NCBI GenBank assembly: GCA_934654625.1 | Contig: CAKUGM010000011.1 | Span: 1-37,803 of the forward strand | DNA from: an uncultured Collinsella sp. | GTDB lineage: Bacteria; Actinomycetota; Coriobacteriia; Coriobacteriales; Coriobacteriaceae | Reading direction: 5' to 3' | DNA: 37,803 nucleotides | Shown here: piece after piece, positions 23,036-31,788 of the stretch | Layout: the number at the start of each line of letters is the position of its first letter | Position numbering within the stretch: the first letter of the stretch is position 1 | Translations under genes and position numbers: made by a program | Notes under the pieces: model-generated | The model's database searches: none | What the model was told of the DNA's origin: nothing | The model's input: only the letters and a program-made list of their open reading frames with translations

Positions 23036-25690
23036 TTAGGCGCCCAACTCGGTGCGAGCAAGATCCAGAGCGGCCAAGACCCCCTCGGCGTTCTTACCGC
23101 CGGCCTGAGCCATGTTGGGACGGCCGCCGCCACGGCCATCAACCGCAGGGGCAATCGCCTTGATCAGATTGCCGGCGTGGAAACCTGCGGCAACCGCATC
23201 TTCGGCACCAGCGGCAAGCAGAGCGGGCGTGCCCTTCTCGGTAACCGTAGCGATAACGCAAGCCGCCTGCGTACCGAACTTGGTGTGAATGGTATCCCAA
23301 ACGTTGCGGAGGTCTGCGGCCTCAAGGCCGGGAACCTCGGCAACAACGAGCTTATAGGCACCCATATCGGCGGCGGAGTCGATAGCAGAGCCGATCGCAT
23401 CGGAAGAGCCGCCGGTCAAAGCCTTCTTGAGCTTGGCGTTTGCCTCACGAAGCTCCTGGCTCAGCGTCTCAACGCGCGCGGGAACCTCTTCTACGCGGCA
23501 CTTAAGGGTTGCGGCAGCAGAGTCAACCAGAGCCGCACGACCGGCGAGGTAGGAAACGGCGCCCTCGGAGGTCACCGCCTCGATGCGGCGCACGTTCGAA
23601 CCGGTAGAGGACTCGTTGACGATCTTAAAGAAGCCGAGCTCAGCCGTATTGCGAGCATGCGTACCGCCGCAAAGCTCACGAGAGAAGGGCTTCTCCTCGA
23701 CGCCAACGGAAACCACGCGCACGACATCGCCGTACTTCTCGCCGAACAGGGCGACGGCGCCAGAGGCCTTAGCCTCCTCGATGCCCATCTCGGCAGTGAT
23801 CACCGGCTTAGCAGCAAAAATCTGCTCGTTGACAAGATCCTCGACACGCTTGAGCTGCTCGGCATCGAGAGCCTCGAAATGCGTGAAGTCGAAGCGCAGA
23901 TGCTCGGGAGCGACAAGGGAGCCAGCCTGGGAGACGTGCTCGCCCAAAACCTCCTTGAGGGCGGCGTCGAGCAGGTGGGTTGCGGTGTGGTTGCGGCGAA
24001 GCAGCTCGCGGCGATGGTCGCAGACCGCGGCACAAACGTTATCGCCCACATGAATCTCACCAGAAACGACATGGGATACGTGCGCATACAGGCCGTTATG
24101 GTTCTTGGTGTCGGAAACCGTAAGATCGGCGGCGCCGCTCATCGAGCCGGCGTCACCCATCTGGCCACCCATCTCGGCATAGAACGGGGTGCGGTCGAGA
24201 ACGACCTCAACCTCCTGACCGGCAGCGGCAGCGTCGACGGAAGCGCCATCCTGCACAAGAGCGACAACGCGAGCACCGTCAAGGGTGCAGTCATCATAGC
24301 CGCAGAACTCGGTAGCGCTGCAGGTATCGGAGAGTTCAACCCAGACATCGTTGAACGAACCCCAGGCATCACCCTTGACGGCAGCGCGAGCGCGGTCTTT
24401 TTGGGCGGCCATGGCAGCGTCGAAGCCGTCCATATCGACCTCGTGCCCGGCAGAACGAGAGATCTCGACCGTAAGATCGATAGGGAAACCGAAGGTATCA
24501 TGCAGCTTGAAGGCGACCTCGCCATCGAGGATCGCACCGTCGTCGAGCTGTGACAGAGCCTCATCCAGATAGACGCGACCGTTATCGAGCGTCGTGGAGA
24601 AGCGCTCCTCCTCGGCAGCGACGATGCCGCGCACGAGGGAAACGTTCTTCAAAAGCTCGGGGTAGGCCTCACCCATCAGATCGTTCACCGCGTCGATAAA
24701 CGTATTGAGGAAGGGGCCCTCGATGCCCAGCAGGCGACCATGGAAGACGGCACGACGGAGAAGACGGCGCAAGACGTACTCCCTGCCTTCGTTGCCGGGA
24801 AGGACGCCATCGGAAATCATGAAGTCAACCGCACGCGCATGGTCGGCGATGATGCGCAGGGAACGAGATGCGCCCTCGTAGCTCTCGGGATCATAGGTCT
24901 TGCCGGAGATCTTCTCGCCGAGCGCGATAAGGCCCTGCATGAGGTCGCCGTCATAGTTGGCGCTCTTGTGCTGCATGATGGCCGCCATGCGCTCCAGGCC
25001 CATGCCGGTATCGAGGTTGCGATGCGGAAGCTCGGGCATGGAACCGTCTTCCTGGCGATCGAACTGCGTGAACACGAGGTTCCAGAACTCAAGGAAGCGA
25101 TCGCAGTCGCAGCCGGGGGCACAATCGGGCTTGCCGCAGCCCACCTCTTCGCCCTGATCGAAATAGATCTCAGAGCAAGGGCCACACGGACCGGTAGGAC
25201 CGGCCGCCCAGAAATTATCGTCCTCGCCCAGACGAGAGATGTGATCCTCTGCCACGCCAAGCGAACGCCAGATGTCATGGGTCTCGTCGTCATCGGTGAA
25301 AACAGTGAAATACAGGCGATCGAGCGGAAGCTTGAAGACCTCGGTGATGAGCTCGAAAGCCCATGCGCAAGCCTGCTGCTTGGAGACGCCGCCGAAAGAG
25401 AAATCGCCGAGCATCTCGAAGAACGAGAGGTGACGACCGTCCTCGCCGATAACGTCGATATCGTTCGTGCGCACGCACTTCTGGCAAGAACAGGCGCCGA
25501 TTTCCTTCATGGTCTTCTTGCCCTGATAATACTCCTTGAACTGATTCATGCCGGCATTGGCAAGCAGCAGCGAAGGATCGTCGGGCACGAGGCTCGAGGA
25601 AGGATAGAGCCTAAGTCCACGCTCCTCAAAGAACGAAAGGAAAGCTGAGCGAATCTCAGCGGTGGTCATCGTAGGAAAATCTACAGCCAT
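23036..25690 (-). CDS. alaS: Alanyl-tRNA synthetase
   Basis: Charges tRNA-Ala and edits mis-acylated Ser/Gly. The 884-residue length is standard. Class II core (about 1–240): 'RSAFLSFFEERG', PSSSLVPDDPSLLL and the ATP-site 'GPTGPCGPCSEIYFD'. An insertion with several Cys ('VGCGKPDCAPGCDC') probably binds Zn. The editing domain has the RRNHTATHLLDAAL HxxxH motif and LCGGTHARNT, and the C-Ala domain ends in a glycine-rich GRGGGRPNMAQAGG. Start ATG 25690 with GAGGAG ten bases upstream; a second in-frame ATG seven codons later is less well placed. First gene of alaS–ruvX–mltG–yqeG–aroK–aroB-like. Confidence 0.96.
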   Translation of the reverse strand: MAVDFPTMTTAEIRSAFLSFFEERGLRLYPSSSLVPDDPSLLLANAGMNQFKEYYQGKKTMKEIGACSCQKCVRTNDIDVIGEDGRHLSFFEMLGDFSFGGVSKQQACAWAFELITEVFKLPLDRLYFTVFTDDDETHDIWRSLGVAEDHISRLGEDDNFWAAGPTGPCGPCSEIYFDQGEEVGCGKPDCAPGCDCDRFLEFWNLVFTQFDRQEDGSMPELPHRNLDTGMGLERMAAIMQHKSANYDGDLMQGLIALGEKISGKTYDPESYEGASRSLRIIADHARAVDFMISDGVLPGNEGREYVLRRLLRRAVFHGRLLGIEGPFLNTFIDAVNDLMGEAYPELLKNVSLVRGIVAAEEERFSTTLDNGRVYLDEALSQLDDGAILDGEVAFKLHDTFGFPIDLTVEISRSAGHEVDMDGFDAAMAAQKDRARAAVKGDAWGSFNDVWVELSDTCSATEFCGYDDCTLDGARVVALVQDGASVDAAAAGQEVEVVLDRTPFYAEMGGQMGDAGSMSGAADLTVSDTKNHNGLYAHVSHVVSGEIHVGDNVCAAVCDHRRELLRRNHTATHLLDAALKEVLGEHVSQAGSLVAPEHLRFDFTHFEALDAEQLKRVEDLVNEQIFAAKPVITAEMGIEEAKASGAVALFGEKYGDVVRVVSVGVEEKPFSRELCGGTHARNTAELGFFKIVNESSTGSNVRRIEAVTSEGAVSYLAGRAALVDSAAATLKCRVEEVPARVETLSQELREANAKLKKALTGGSSDAIGSAIDSAADMGAYKLVVAEVPGLEAADLRNVWDTIHTKFGTQAACVIATVTEKGTPALLAAGAEDAVAAGFHAGNLIKAIAPAVDGRGGGRPNMAQAGGKNAEGVLAALDLARTELGA

Positions 25691-25735
25691 GGTAAGAAAA
25701 CTCCTCGGTTAGCGTTGGACGCCGCCATCGGGCGC

Positions 25736-25781
25736 CTCTGTTCAAACAGAGTGATTGTAGCAGCTAACACGCGTCAAGTAA
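25736..25781 (-). promoter_or_regulatory. Candidate alaS promoter and 5' leader hairpin
   Basis: In the 181-base gap between the AI-2E permease and alaS, the minus strand has TTACTT (25776–25781), 16 bases, then TACAAT (25754–25759), a plausible promoter. Transcription would start just before a perfect 7-bp hairpin, CTCTGTT/AACAGAG with a 2-base loop (25736–25751), so the mRNA would begin with a stem-loop. GTTAGC and GCTAAC (25708–25713, 25763–25768) form an outer repeat. No T-box consensus was found. Confidence 0.45.
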
Positions 25782-25871
25782 GCCACGGGGGAGCGACGAG
25801 GCGCAGCGACGGTTAAATCGACACAGAGGCGAAGACAAGAAGAGCGAACGGGCAGGAAAGCAAGGTCTCCC

Positions 25872-27311
25872 CTACTCGACATCCTCATTATTATCCGAAC
25901 GCGACGAATCGCACTTCTGAGCAGATTCGTCAGTGCCCTGAGATTCGGCGGCGCGGGGCATACGGAAAATTCCGGTCTGCGAAGGCCGCGGACCGGTTTG
26001 CAGAATCGAAAGAGCCGACCAGGGGTTATCAAGATCGGGGCGAGGCTTGGCCTGGGCATCGGGCATGAAATCGTCCTTGATGATTTCGGAATCCGAAGCG
26101 AACTTATCGTCACCGAGCGCATCGAACGCGGCAACCGGCAGCCCCTCTGCATCCACGAACGGCGTGCCCTTGAAGAGGGCACCGTCATAGGAGACGATCT
26201 GACGGTTTGTATCGTTCTCGAAATAGAAAATGAACAACCCCTTGAGCGCCGCGCAAAGCGGGATGGCCACCACCATGCCGAGCGGCCCCATAAGCGCACT
26301 GCCGACGACCAGCGCGGCAAGGCTCATAGCAGGGTGAACCTGCACTGCAGACTGCATGACCTTGGGCGATACCACGTTGTCGGTGATATTTTGCGCGACG
26401 ACCGTAACCAGCAATGTCCAAAGCGCCAGGAACGGATTGATGAAGAACGCCAGGATCGTCGCTGCGGCAGCAGATACCCATGGGCCGACCACGGGAACGA
26501 GATGCATGATGCCCGTCAAGACGCCCATAAGCGAAGCGTAAGGGTGGCCGATAAGCACAAAGCCCACGAAAGCGAGAAAACCGCCCACGATCGAAGTGAT
26601 GACCATGCCGCGCATATAGCCGCCGATAGAGCGAGAAAGGATAGCCACCATAAAACGATAGCTGGTCTCCTTCTCTTCGCCCACGATGGTACTGATTTCT
26701 CGATGAATGCGCGGGTAGTCGCATGCCAGCCAATAAGCAAGCACCAAGCCCAGAAAGACAATGAAGAACTGCGAAGCAAGGGCGCTGATAAAGGGGAACA
26801 TGCCCTTGCCAAGGTCACCCGCGATCTGCTTGCCGTACGTCTGGACGATGTTTGCAAGAGAGGCAAACAGAGAATCGACGTCGAGCGCCCAAGACCCCTG
26901 CGAAAACGAGCGGAAGCGCTGCAGCGCAGTGGTGATGAGCGCACCGAAGTCGCGAAGCTGCTCGGGAAGGTTAGACAGGATTTCCAGGCACTGCTCGAAA
27001 AACATGGGAACGACGACCATGATGACGCACGCGATAACGGCAATCACCACGATCAATCCTATTAAAGCGCCCAACCCGCGCGGTACCCCGCGGTGCTCAA
27101 GGCCGTTGACGATCGGGGATTCGACAAAGGCGATGAGCGAGCCTACGGCAAGAAACTCGATAACAGGAGACAGGACGCCCAAGACATTAAGGATCGTCGC
27201 CGCGATGACGATCGCGCCCACAACGGACCAAATGCGGATAAGCGTCAAGCGAGCAGTCGGAAGCCGAAGCTCGGCGGCCTCACGACGGCGTTCAGAGGAA
27301 TCCCGGGTCAT
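25872..27311 (-). CDS. AI-2E family (UPF0118) membrane transporter
   Basis: A 479-residue integral membrane protein of the TqsA/PerM/YtvI superfamily. It has paired N-terminal helices (about 25–75), a long helix near 80–105, a periplasmic-type amphipathic region (about 108–175), then 'LGLVLAYWLACDYPR', 'IGGYMRGMVITSIVGGFLAFVGF', 'GIMHLVPVVGPWVSAAAATILAF', and the signature 'VVSPKVMQSAVQVHPAMSL'. Some members export quorum-sensing AI-2, others are Na+(Li+)/H+ antiporters; the substrate here is unknown. The C-terminal 100 residues are hydrophilic and probably disordered. Its ATG overlaps the stop of the sigma-factor gene (TAATG), so it is co-translated with the stress module. Confidence 0.88.
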   Translation of the reverse strand: MTRDSSERRREAAELRLPTARLTLIRIWSVVGAIVIAATILNVLGVLSPVIEFLAVGSLIAFVESPIVNGLEHRGVPRGLGALIGLIVVIAVIACVIMVVVPMFFEQCLEILSNLPEQLRDFGALITTALQRFRSFSQGSWALDVDSLFASLANIVQTYGKQIAGDLGKGMFPFISALASQFFIVFLGLVLAYWLACDYPRIHREISTIVGEEKETSYRFMVAILSRSIGGYMRGMVITSIVGGFLAFVGFVLIGHPYASLMGVLTGIMHLVPVVGPWVSAAAATILAFFINPFLALWTLLVTVVAQNITDNVVSPKVMQSAVQVHPAMSLAALVVGSALMGPLGMVVAIPLCAALKGLFIFYFENDTNRQIVSYDGALFKGTPFVDAEGLPVAAFDALGDDKFASDSEIIKDDFMPDAQAKPRPDLDNPWSALSILQTGPRPSQTGIFRMPRAAESQGTDESAQKCDSSRSDNNEDVE

Positions 27312-28102
27312 TACCTACCCATCACTCCTTCGGGATCGATCTTATCCTGGACCTTCTTGAGCGTGCGGCGCAGCAGGCGAGACACCTGCACTTGGGAAAT
27401 TCCAAGCTCCTTGGCGATCTCGATCTGGGTCATCCCCTTGAGGAACCTCATCTCGATAATCTCTTTCTCGCGCGGAGTGAAGTCCCGCAAGGCCTCTTCG
27501 AGGATCAGGCGATCATCGGTAAAGTCGAGCTCGGAATCCTCGGTGGCATAGCGGTCGAGAACAGAAGGCGCGTCATCGGTATCGGCACCGCCTGCGGGAG
27601 CTTCAAGGGAAACAGAGCTATAGGCGCTGGAAGACTCCATAGCCTCCAGAACCTCGTCGACCGTGGCATCGAGATACTCGGCGATCTCTTCGATCTTCGG
27701 AGAACGCTGTAGCTGGATGGTCAGGGCATCGGTTGCCTGGTTCACCTTGGCGGAAAGCTCCTGAAGACGGCGGGGAACACGAACGCTCCAGCCCTTATCC
27801 CTAAAGTGGCGCTTGATCTCGCCCAAAATCGTAGGCGTCGCATAGGTGGTGAACTCAAGGCCGCGATCGGGATCGAATCGATCGATAGCCTTGAGCAAGC
27901 CCAGATAACCGACCTGGATAAGGTCATCGAGCGGCTCTCCGCGATTCTTGAATTTATTGGCAAGGAAGCGGACTAGGTTCATATGGGACATGACGAGCTT
28001 CTCGCGCGCGTCCATATCTCCATCTTCCTTAAGACGGCGAAAGAGCTCGCGCGTACGCTCCTTATCCCAAGCGACCTTGCCCGAAGAGGACTTTTCTGCC
28101 AT
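27311..28102 (-). CDS. Alternative sigma factor, SigB/SigF/SigG family (group 3)
   Basis: A 263-residue sigma-70 protein lacking region 1. Region 2 (about 30–100) includes 'DDLIQVGYLGLLKAIDRFDPDRG' and 'YATPTILGEIKRHFRDKGWSVRVPRRLQEL'. Region 3 covers about 105–165. Region 4 (about 208–258) carries the helix-turn-helix 'MTQIEIAKELGISQVQVSRLLRRTLKKVQ'. 'GEIKRHFRDKGWSVRVPRRLQEL' is typical of SigB/SigF general-stress and sporulation sigmas. The ATG overlaps the end of the anti-sigma gene, the usual rsbW–sigB arrangement. Likely controls a general stress regulon, possibly including its own operon (see the promoter at 29085–29110). Confidence 0.92.
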   Translation of the reverse strand: MAEKSSSGKVAWDKERTRELFRRLKEDGDMDAREKLVMSHMNLVRFLANKFKNRGEPLDDLIQVGYLGLLKAIDRFDPDRGLEFTTYATPTILGEIKRHFRDKGWSVRVPRRLQELSAKVNQATDALTIQLQRSPKIEEIAEYLDATVDEVLEAMESSSAYSSVSLEAPAGGADTDDAPSVLDRYATEDSELDFTDDRLILEEALRDFTPREKEIIEMRFLKGMTQIEIAKELGISQVQVSRLLRRTLKKVQDKIDPEGVMGR

Positions 28103-28464
28103 TAAACATCCGCCTTCATATCGAGCACGAGGCGGGAAGGTTCGCTCAGCTTCTCATATGAGTCGCAAACGGAAGCCAAGATCAGGTCGGCGTATGCGCA
28201 GGCGGAGTCATCACTCTCGGAGATTGGAGCGCTGCCCATATCGAAGGTCATGCCCACGTGTTGATCGTCGGCATCGAAATCGACCGTGACCATTTGACCC
28301 GGGATACAGGAGCATGCGAAAACAAACGCTTCCTCTGCCGCCATGCGCAAGTCTTCGACACGATCGACCGACATAGAGGAAAGCACGGCAACGTTTGCGG
28401 CAGTCATGCGAACAAGACGCGCAAGGGCGGGTTTTGCCTCGAGGCGAAGGCTCACGTTATTCAT
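28102..28464 (-). CDS. RsbW-like anti-sigma factor with degenerate ATPase motifs
   Basis: A 120-residue protein immediately upstream of, and overlapping, the sigma gene. 'VDRVEDLRMAAEEAFVFA' matches the HATPase_c N-box helix of RsbW/SpoIIAB (D-L-x-x-A-x-x-E-A-x-x-N). The kinase Glu is retained (Glu45), but the Mg2+-binding Asn is replaced (Phe49). A D-x-G motif remains (Asp75-Met-Gly77), while the GLG lid motif is not recognisable. It may bind the sigma factor without kinase activity. Start is ATG 28464, the second of two close ATGs, with GGAGG six bases upstream; the first would abut the ribosome-binding site. It overlaps the preceding DUF948 gene by 8 bases. Confidence 0.75.
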   Translation of the reverse strand: MNNVSLRLEAKPALARLVRMTAANVAVLSSMSVDRVEDLRMAAEEAFVFACSCIPGQMVTVDFDADDQHVGMTFDMGSAPISESDDSACAYADLILASVCDSYEKLSEPSRLVLDMKADV

Positions 28465-29032
28465 GGTCATCCTCCGAACCTGCAGCAACGCCGGCATCGT
28501 AGGTGTAATAGGACTTGGGGGAAGTCGAGCCTTCGGGCTCATCGTCCTTTTGAGCAGATATCCCCTCATCAATATGCCAAATGTCATCGCCGGCGGCCTC
28601 GGTCAGCGTACGGTCTGAAGGGGCGGGCTGTTCCTGATGATTCTTCTTGAAGAGCTTCTGCACCTTCTCGGTCGCAACATCGGCGATATTCGAAACGGCG
28701 CTCGAAGCAGAAGATACCCCACCGGTAATCTGGGAAACATCGCGCAATACGCCGTTGACCTCGATCAGGTCTGCCGAAAGCGCCTCAACCGCAATCGTGG
28801 AGCGCTGAAGCAGCGGCTCGATCTGCTGAATCGCAGGCTGAAGATTCTCGACGGTCTCGTCGAGCTTGTTGATCACGGGACGCACATCATCGATCGTGTC
28901 GTTGAGCTTTCCCACCGTCTTATCGAGCGAGTCAACGGTTCCGCGCGTACGACGCAAAACGAGCGCGAGCTCGACCACGGCCCACACACCGGCTACGATC
29001 AAAACGATAAGGGCGATCTGTATGGGATCCAT
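28457..29032 (-). CDS. DUF948 (YtxG-like) membrane-anchored stress protein
   Basis: A 191-residue protein with one N-terminal membrane helix (about 4–26) and a long amphipathic helical region (about 30–115) of repeated heptads ('VDSLDKTVGKLNDTIDDVRPVINKLDETVENLQPAI') typical of DUF948. An acidic, probably disordered C-terminal tail with KSYYTYDAG follows. Bacillus YtxG is a SigB-controlled general stress protein, which fits its place as first gene of this sigma operon. Start ATG 29032 with a perfect AGGAGG five bases upstream. Molecular function unknown. Confidence 0.85.
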   Translation of the reverse strand: MDPIQIALIVLIVAGVWAVVELALVLRRTRGTVDSLDKTVGKLNDTIDDVRPVINKLDETVENLQPAIQQIEPLLQRSTIAVEALSADLIEVNGVLRDVSQITGGVSSASSAVSNIADVATEKVQKLFKKNHQEQPAPSDRTLTEAAGDDIWHIDEGISAQKDDEPEGSTSPKSYYTYDAGVAAGSEDDHE

Positions 29033-29084
29033 CAATGCCTCCTGCATCAAACGATCATTGGAAACGAAATATCGATAAACAAGG

Positions 29085-29110
29085 ATACCCCCGATATGGG
29101 GACGCTAGAC
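29085..29110 (-). promoter_or_regulatory. Candidate SigB-class promoter for the DUF948–anti-sigma–sigma operon
   Basis: In the 114-base gap after rarA the minus strand reads GTCTAG (29105–29110), 14 bases, then GGGTAT (29085–29090). This matches the actinobacterial SigB consensus GNNT-N14–16-GGGTAC/T and the GGGTAT -10 of Bacillus SigB and mycobacterial SigF. Predicted transcription would start about 45 bases before the DUF948 ATG. That suggests positive autoregulation of the sigma gene. CCCC/GGGG around the -10 also permits a small hairpin. Confidence 0.6.
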
Positions 29111-29146
29111 AAATAAGCCCGGATAAACCAAGCGAGGATAGGCACC

Positions 29147-30511
29147 CTATTCGGCAGAATCCGAAACTTCCGGCGCTCGACCGGTACGGTCACGCTCACT
29201 CTGCTCAAAACGCCATTGTTCCCAGCCCCTGCCGTCAGGCTTCCAAAATGCGCCGCGTTCAAGCCCCTCCGGAAGATACCGTTGGTCGACCCACCCTTCA
29301 GGATAGTCATGAGGATAGAGATAGGGACCATAGGAATCGGAGTTCGGGCGATGGCGGTCGCGCAGATAGGACGGGACCTCGCGAAGACCACTCGAATGGA
29401 CATCGGCGAGTGCGGCGTCGATGGCGGCCTCGCACGCGTTGGACTTGGGAGCGAGCGCCACGTAGAGGGCGGCTTGCGCCAGATTGATGCGGCACTCCGG
29501 ATAGCCGATAACCTCAGCAGACTTGAAAGCGGCTTCCGCGATTAAAAATGCCTGCGGGTCGGCGTTCCCCACATCCTCAGAAGCTTGGATCATGATGCGA
29601 CGTGCGATGAATTTAGGGTCCTCCCCCGCGTCGATCATGCGCGCGAGCCAGTACACCGTCGCATCGGGATCGCTTCCGCGCATGGACTTGATAAAGGCAG
29701 AGATGATGTCGTAATGCATGTCGCCATCTTTGTCGTAGGCAAAGCCTCGACGCGGATTGGCGACCTTCACGTCGTCGAGCGTGATGGGCAAGGGCATCGG
29801 CGACCCGTCTTCACGCTTCTCACCACGGTCGGACATAAGCGCGACCTCGCTTGCAAGCTCAAGCGTCGTAAGCGCAGAACGGGCGTCGCCGGCGGCAAGC
29901 ATGCAGATAGCCTCAACGACATCGTCTTGAGCGCCGAAGGCACCATCGAGCCCCTTGGGTGAGCTAAGCGCATGGCGAACGATACGGGCAATATCATCGT
30001 TAGTGAGATGCTCGAGCTCTACCACGCGACCGCGCGAAAGCAAGGCGGAATTGACCTCGAAATAGGGGTTTTCCGTCGTGGCGCCGATCATGACAACCGT
30101 ACGGTCCTCCACTGCATGGAGCAGGGCATCTTGCTGAGAGCGCGAAAAGCGATGAATCTCATCGATGAACAAGATGGTGCGACGGTCGTATGTAAGCAGG
30201 CGATGCTTCGCTTCATCTATCTCGCGACGCAGATCTTTTACCGAACCGGTAACAGCCGAGACCTCGACGAACTCGCTTCTCGTATGTTTGGCGATGATAT
30301 GCGCAAGCGTGGTCTTGCCGGTGCCGGCAGGACCGTAGAGAATCACGCTGGAAAGAACATCGTGCTCGATAGCGCGACGAAGCCAGGAATCGGGTCCGAC
30401 CGCCTTTTCTTGCCCAACATATTCGTCCAAAGAATCCGGACGCATGCGAACGGCAAGAGGCGCGTGCTTGAGAGAGCGCTCTCGCTGGGAAGAAGAAAAC
30501 AGAGTGTCCAT
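29147..30511 (-). CDS. rarA: Replication-associated recombination protein A (RarA/MgsA), AAA+ ATPase
   Basis: Clamp-loader-like AAA+ ATPase that acts at stalled replication forks. The 454-residue protein has Walker A LYGPAGTGKTT, Walker B LFIDEIHRF, sensor 1 GATTENP and the Arg-finger region SRGRV. The RarA C-terminal helical tetramerisation domain contains 'HYDIISAFIKSMRGSDPDATVYWLARM' and 'EDVGNADP', and the protein ends with 'DYPEGWVDQRYLPEGLERGAFW'. Length is standard. The start is 2 bases after the dGTPase stop, so the two are co-transcribed. Confidence 0.95.
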   Translation of the reverse strand: MDTLFSSSQRERSLKHAPLAVRMRPDSLDEYVGQEKAVGPDSWLRRAIEHDVLSSVILYGPAGTGKTTLAHIIAKHTRSEFVEVSAVTGSVKDLRREIDEAKHRLLTYDRRTILFIDEIHRFSRSQQDALLHAVEDRTVVMIGATTENPYFEVNSALLSRGRVVELEHLTNDDIARIVRHALSSPKGLDGAFGAQDDVVEAICMLAAGDARSALTTLELASEVALMSDRGEKREDGSPMPLPITLDDVKVANPRRGFAYDKDGDMHYDIISAFIKSMRGSDPDATVYWLARMIDAGEDPKFIARRIMIQASEDVGNADPQAFLIAEAAFKSAEVIGYPECRINLAQAALYVALAPKSNACEAAIDAALADVHSSGLREVPSYLRDRHRPNSDSYGPYLYPHDYPEGWVDQRYLPEGLERGAFWKPDGRGWEQWRFEQSERDRTGRAPEVSDSAE

Positions 30512-30513
30512 AT

Positions 30514-31755
30514 TTATTGCTCGTTGATATAGGTCCGACGGGGAAATTCAAGTTCGGGGAAAAGCTTGCAGGCAAGCTCGGTAAAATAGCTGTCCGACAT
30601 GCTTGCGATGTAGTCCACGACCGTCTGGTTGAGATCGCTTTTCCAATCGTATCTGCGCCCATAATGCGAAAGGGCGCGCTCGATACGCGCAATATGGTGA
30701 CGAAACACGTAGCTCGATTCGTCATTATGCTCAAGATCGGCCAAAAAATGCTCGTACATGAGCTCAAACGCCCGCGTGAGCATCTCTGAGCGCTCTTCCT
30801 CGACACCGGCCGACAGATAAATCTTGCGATAGTTCTCGGCCTTGGCGCGCGAGAGCTCACAGAAGAGCCCCTCGCTCATCTCGATATGGTCCTTGCCATA
30901 GCTGTTCTCGATGATATCAACCGAGGCGTGCGACAAGATCCAGGAGTTATATAAGCTCCCCAGGCCATCATCGAAGGCGTCTTCTTTCAAAAGCCCAGCC
31001 TCGATAGCATCCTGTCGGTCGCGCCCGACATACGCGACGATATCGGAGATACGCACGACACAGCCCTCGAGCGTCGCAGGACAAAGCGTCTTGATATAGC
31101 CGAAGTCCTCCGTATAGCACGATTCCATAACATGGTCGAACTCATCGAAGGAGGAGAGCCCCGAGAGACGAAAGGCGCGCTGCTCGTATTCGCCGTTATG
31201 CGTGAGGACGCCATCGAGGGTCTGAAGCGAGACGTTGCGGCCAAAAAGAGTATCGAGCACGCGGACGGAGTGCACGTTATGGTAAAAAGAGCGACCCGTA
31301 TGCGCGTACAGCAGCTCGTGCAGGCGTCGCTCCCCCGCATGCCCAAATGGAGTATGGCCAAGATCATGTCCAAGCGCTATAGCTTCGATAAGATCGCAGT
31401 TGAGGCCAAGGGCGGCACCGATATCACGTGCGATACGCGAGACGAGCTGGACATGAAGTCCACGTCGGGATAGGTCGTCATTGCTGCGAAGGCTGAAAAC
31501 CTGCGTCTTGCCGTTCAGCCGATTATAAGCAGGAAGATGGATGATCTTCTCGATATCGCGCACGAAAGGCGGCCGAAAGATGGTCGAGGTGTCCTGAGAG
31601 CGCGGAAAGCGACGAATGACATCGCTATCGTCGCAGCGATATGGATTGATCCAGCCGCCCGCACGATCTTCCTTCATACGGTCAAGCAGACCATCGCTGA
31701 GCGTCTCTGGCATAGATTGAAGACGAGCATACAAGCCCTGTGCAGAATCACTCAT
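30514..31755 (-). CDS. dgt: dGTPase-like deoxynucleoside triphosphate triphosphohydrolase (HD domain)
   Basis: A 413-residue HD-superfamily protein. Metal-binding residues are visible: His101 in RGLHVQLVSRIAR, the HD pair His130–Asp131 in ALGHDLGHTPFGHAGE, and a later Asp in RISDIVAYVGRD. Dgt family members hydrolyse dNTPs to deoxynucleosides and triphosphate, shaping the dNTP pool. The N-terminal 'RSQDTSTIFRPPFVRDIEKIIHLPAYNRLNGKTQVF' is family typical. I chose ATG 31755 (AGGG seven bases upstream); a longer start at 31782 is not supported by a ribosome-binding site. The nucleotide specificity cannot be told from sequence. Confidence 0.88.
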   Translation of the reverse strand: MSDSAQGLYARLQSMPETLSDGLLDRMKEDRAGGWINPYRCDDSDVIRRFPRSQDTSTIFRPPFVRDIEKIIHLPAYNRLNGKTQVFSLRSNDDLSRRGLHVQLVSRIARDIGAALGLNCDLIEAIALGHDLGHTPFGHAGERRLHELLYAHTGRSFYHNVHSVRVLDTLFGRNVSLQTLDGVLTHNGEYEQRAFRLSGLSSFDEFDHVMESCYTEDFGYIKTLCPATLEGCVVRISDIVAYVGRDRQDAIEAGLLKEDAFDDGLGSLYNSWILSHASVDIIENSYGKDHIEMSEGLFCELSRAKAENYRKIYLSAGVEEERSEMLTRAFELMYEHFLADLEHNDESSYVFRHHIARIERALSHYGRRYDWKSDLNQTVVDYIASMSDSYFTELACKLFPELEFPRRTYINEQ

Positions 31756-31788
31756 GAACCATCCCTTCGTCCTGCCCATCATCGTATA

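Noticed and set aside
22916..24553. Plus-strand open frame opposite alaS and ruvX
   Set aside because: Fully antisense to alaS, which has complete motifs and length.
25691..25871. Possible T-box riboswitch ahead of alaS
   Set aside because: No AGGGUGGNACCGCG-type antiterminator sequence or terminator/antiterminator pair; only a small 5' hairpin and a repeat are present.
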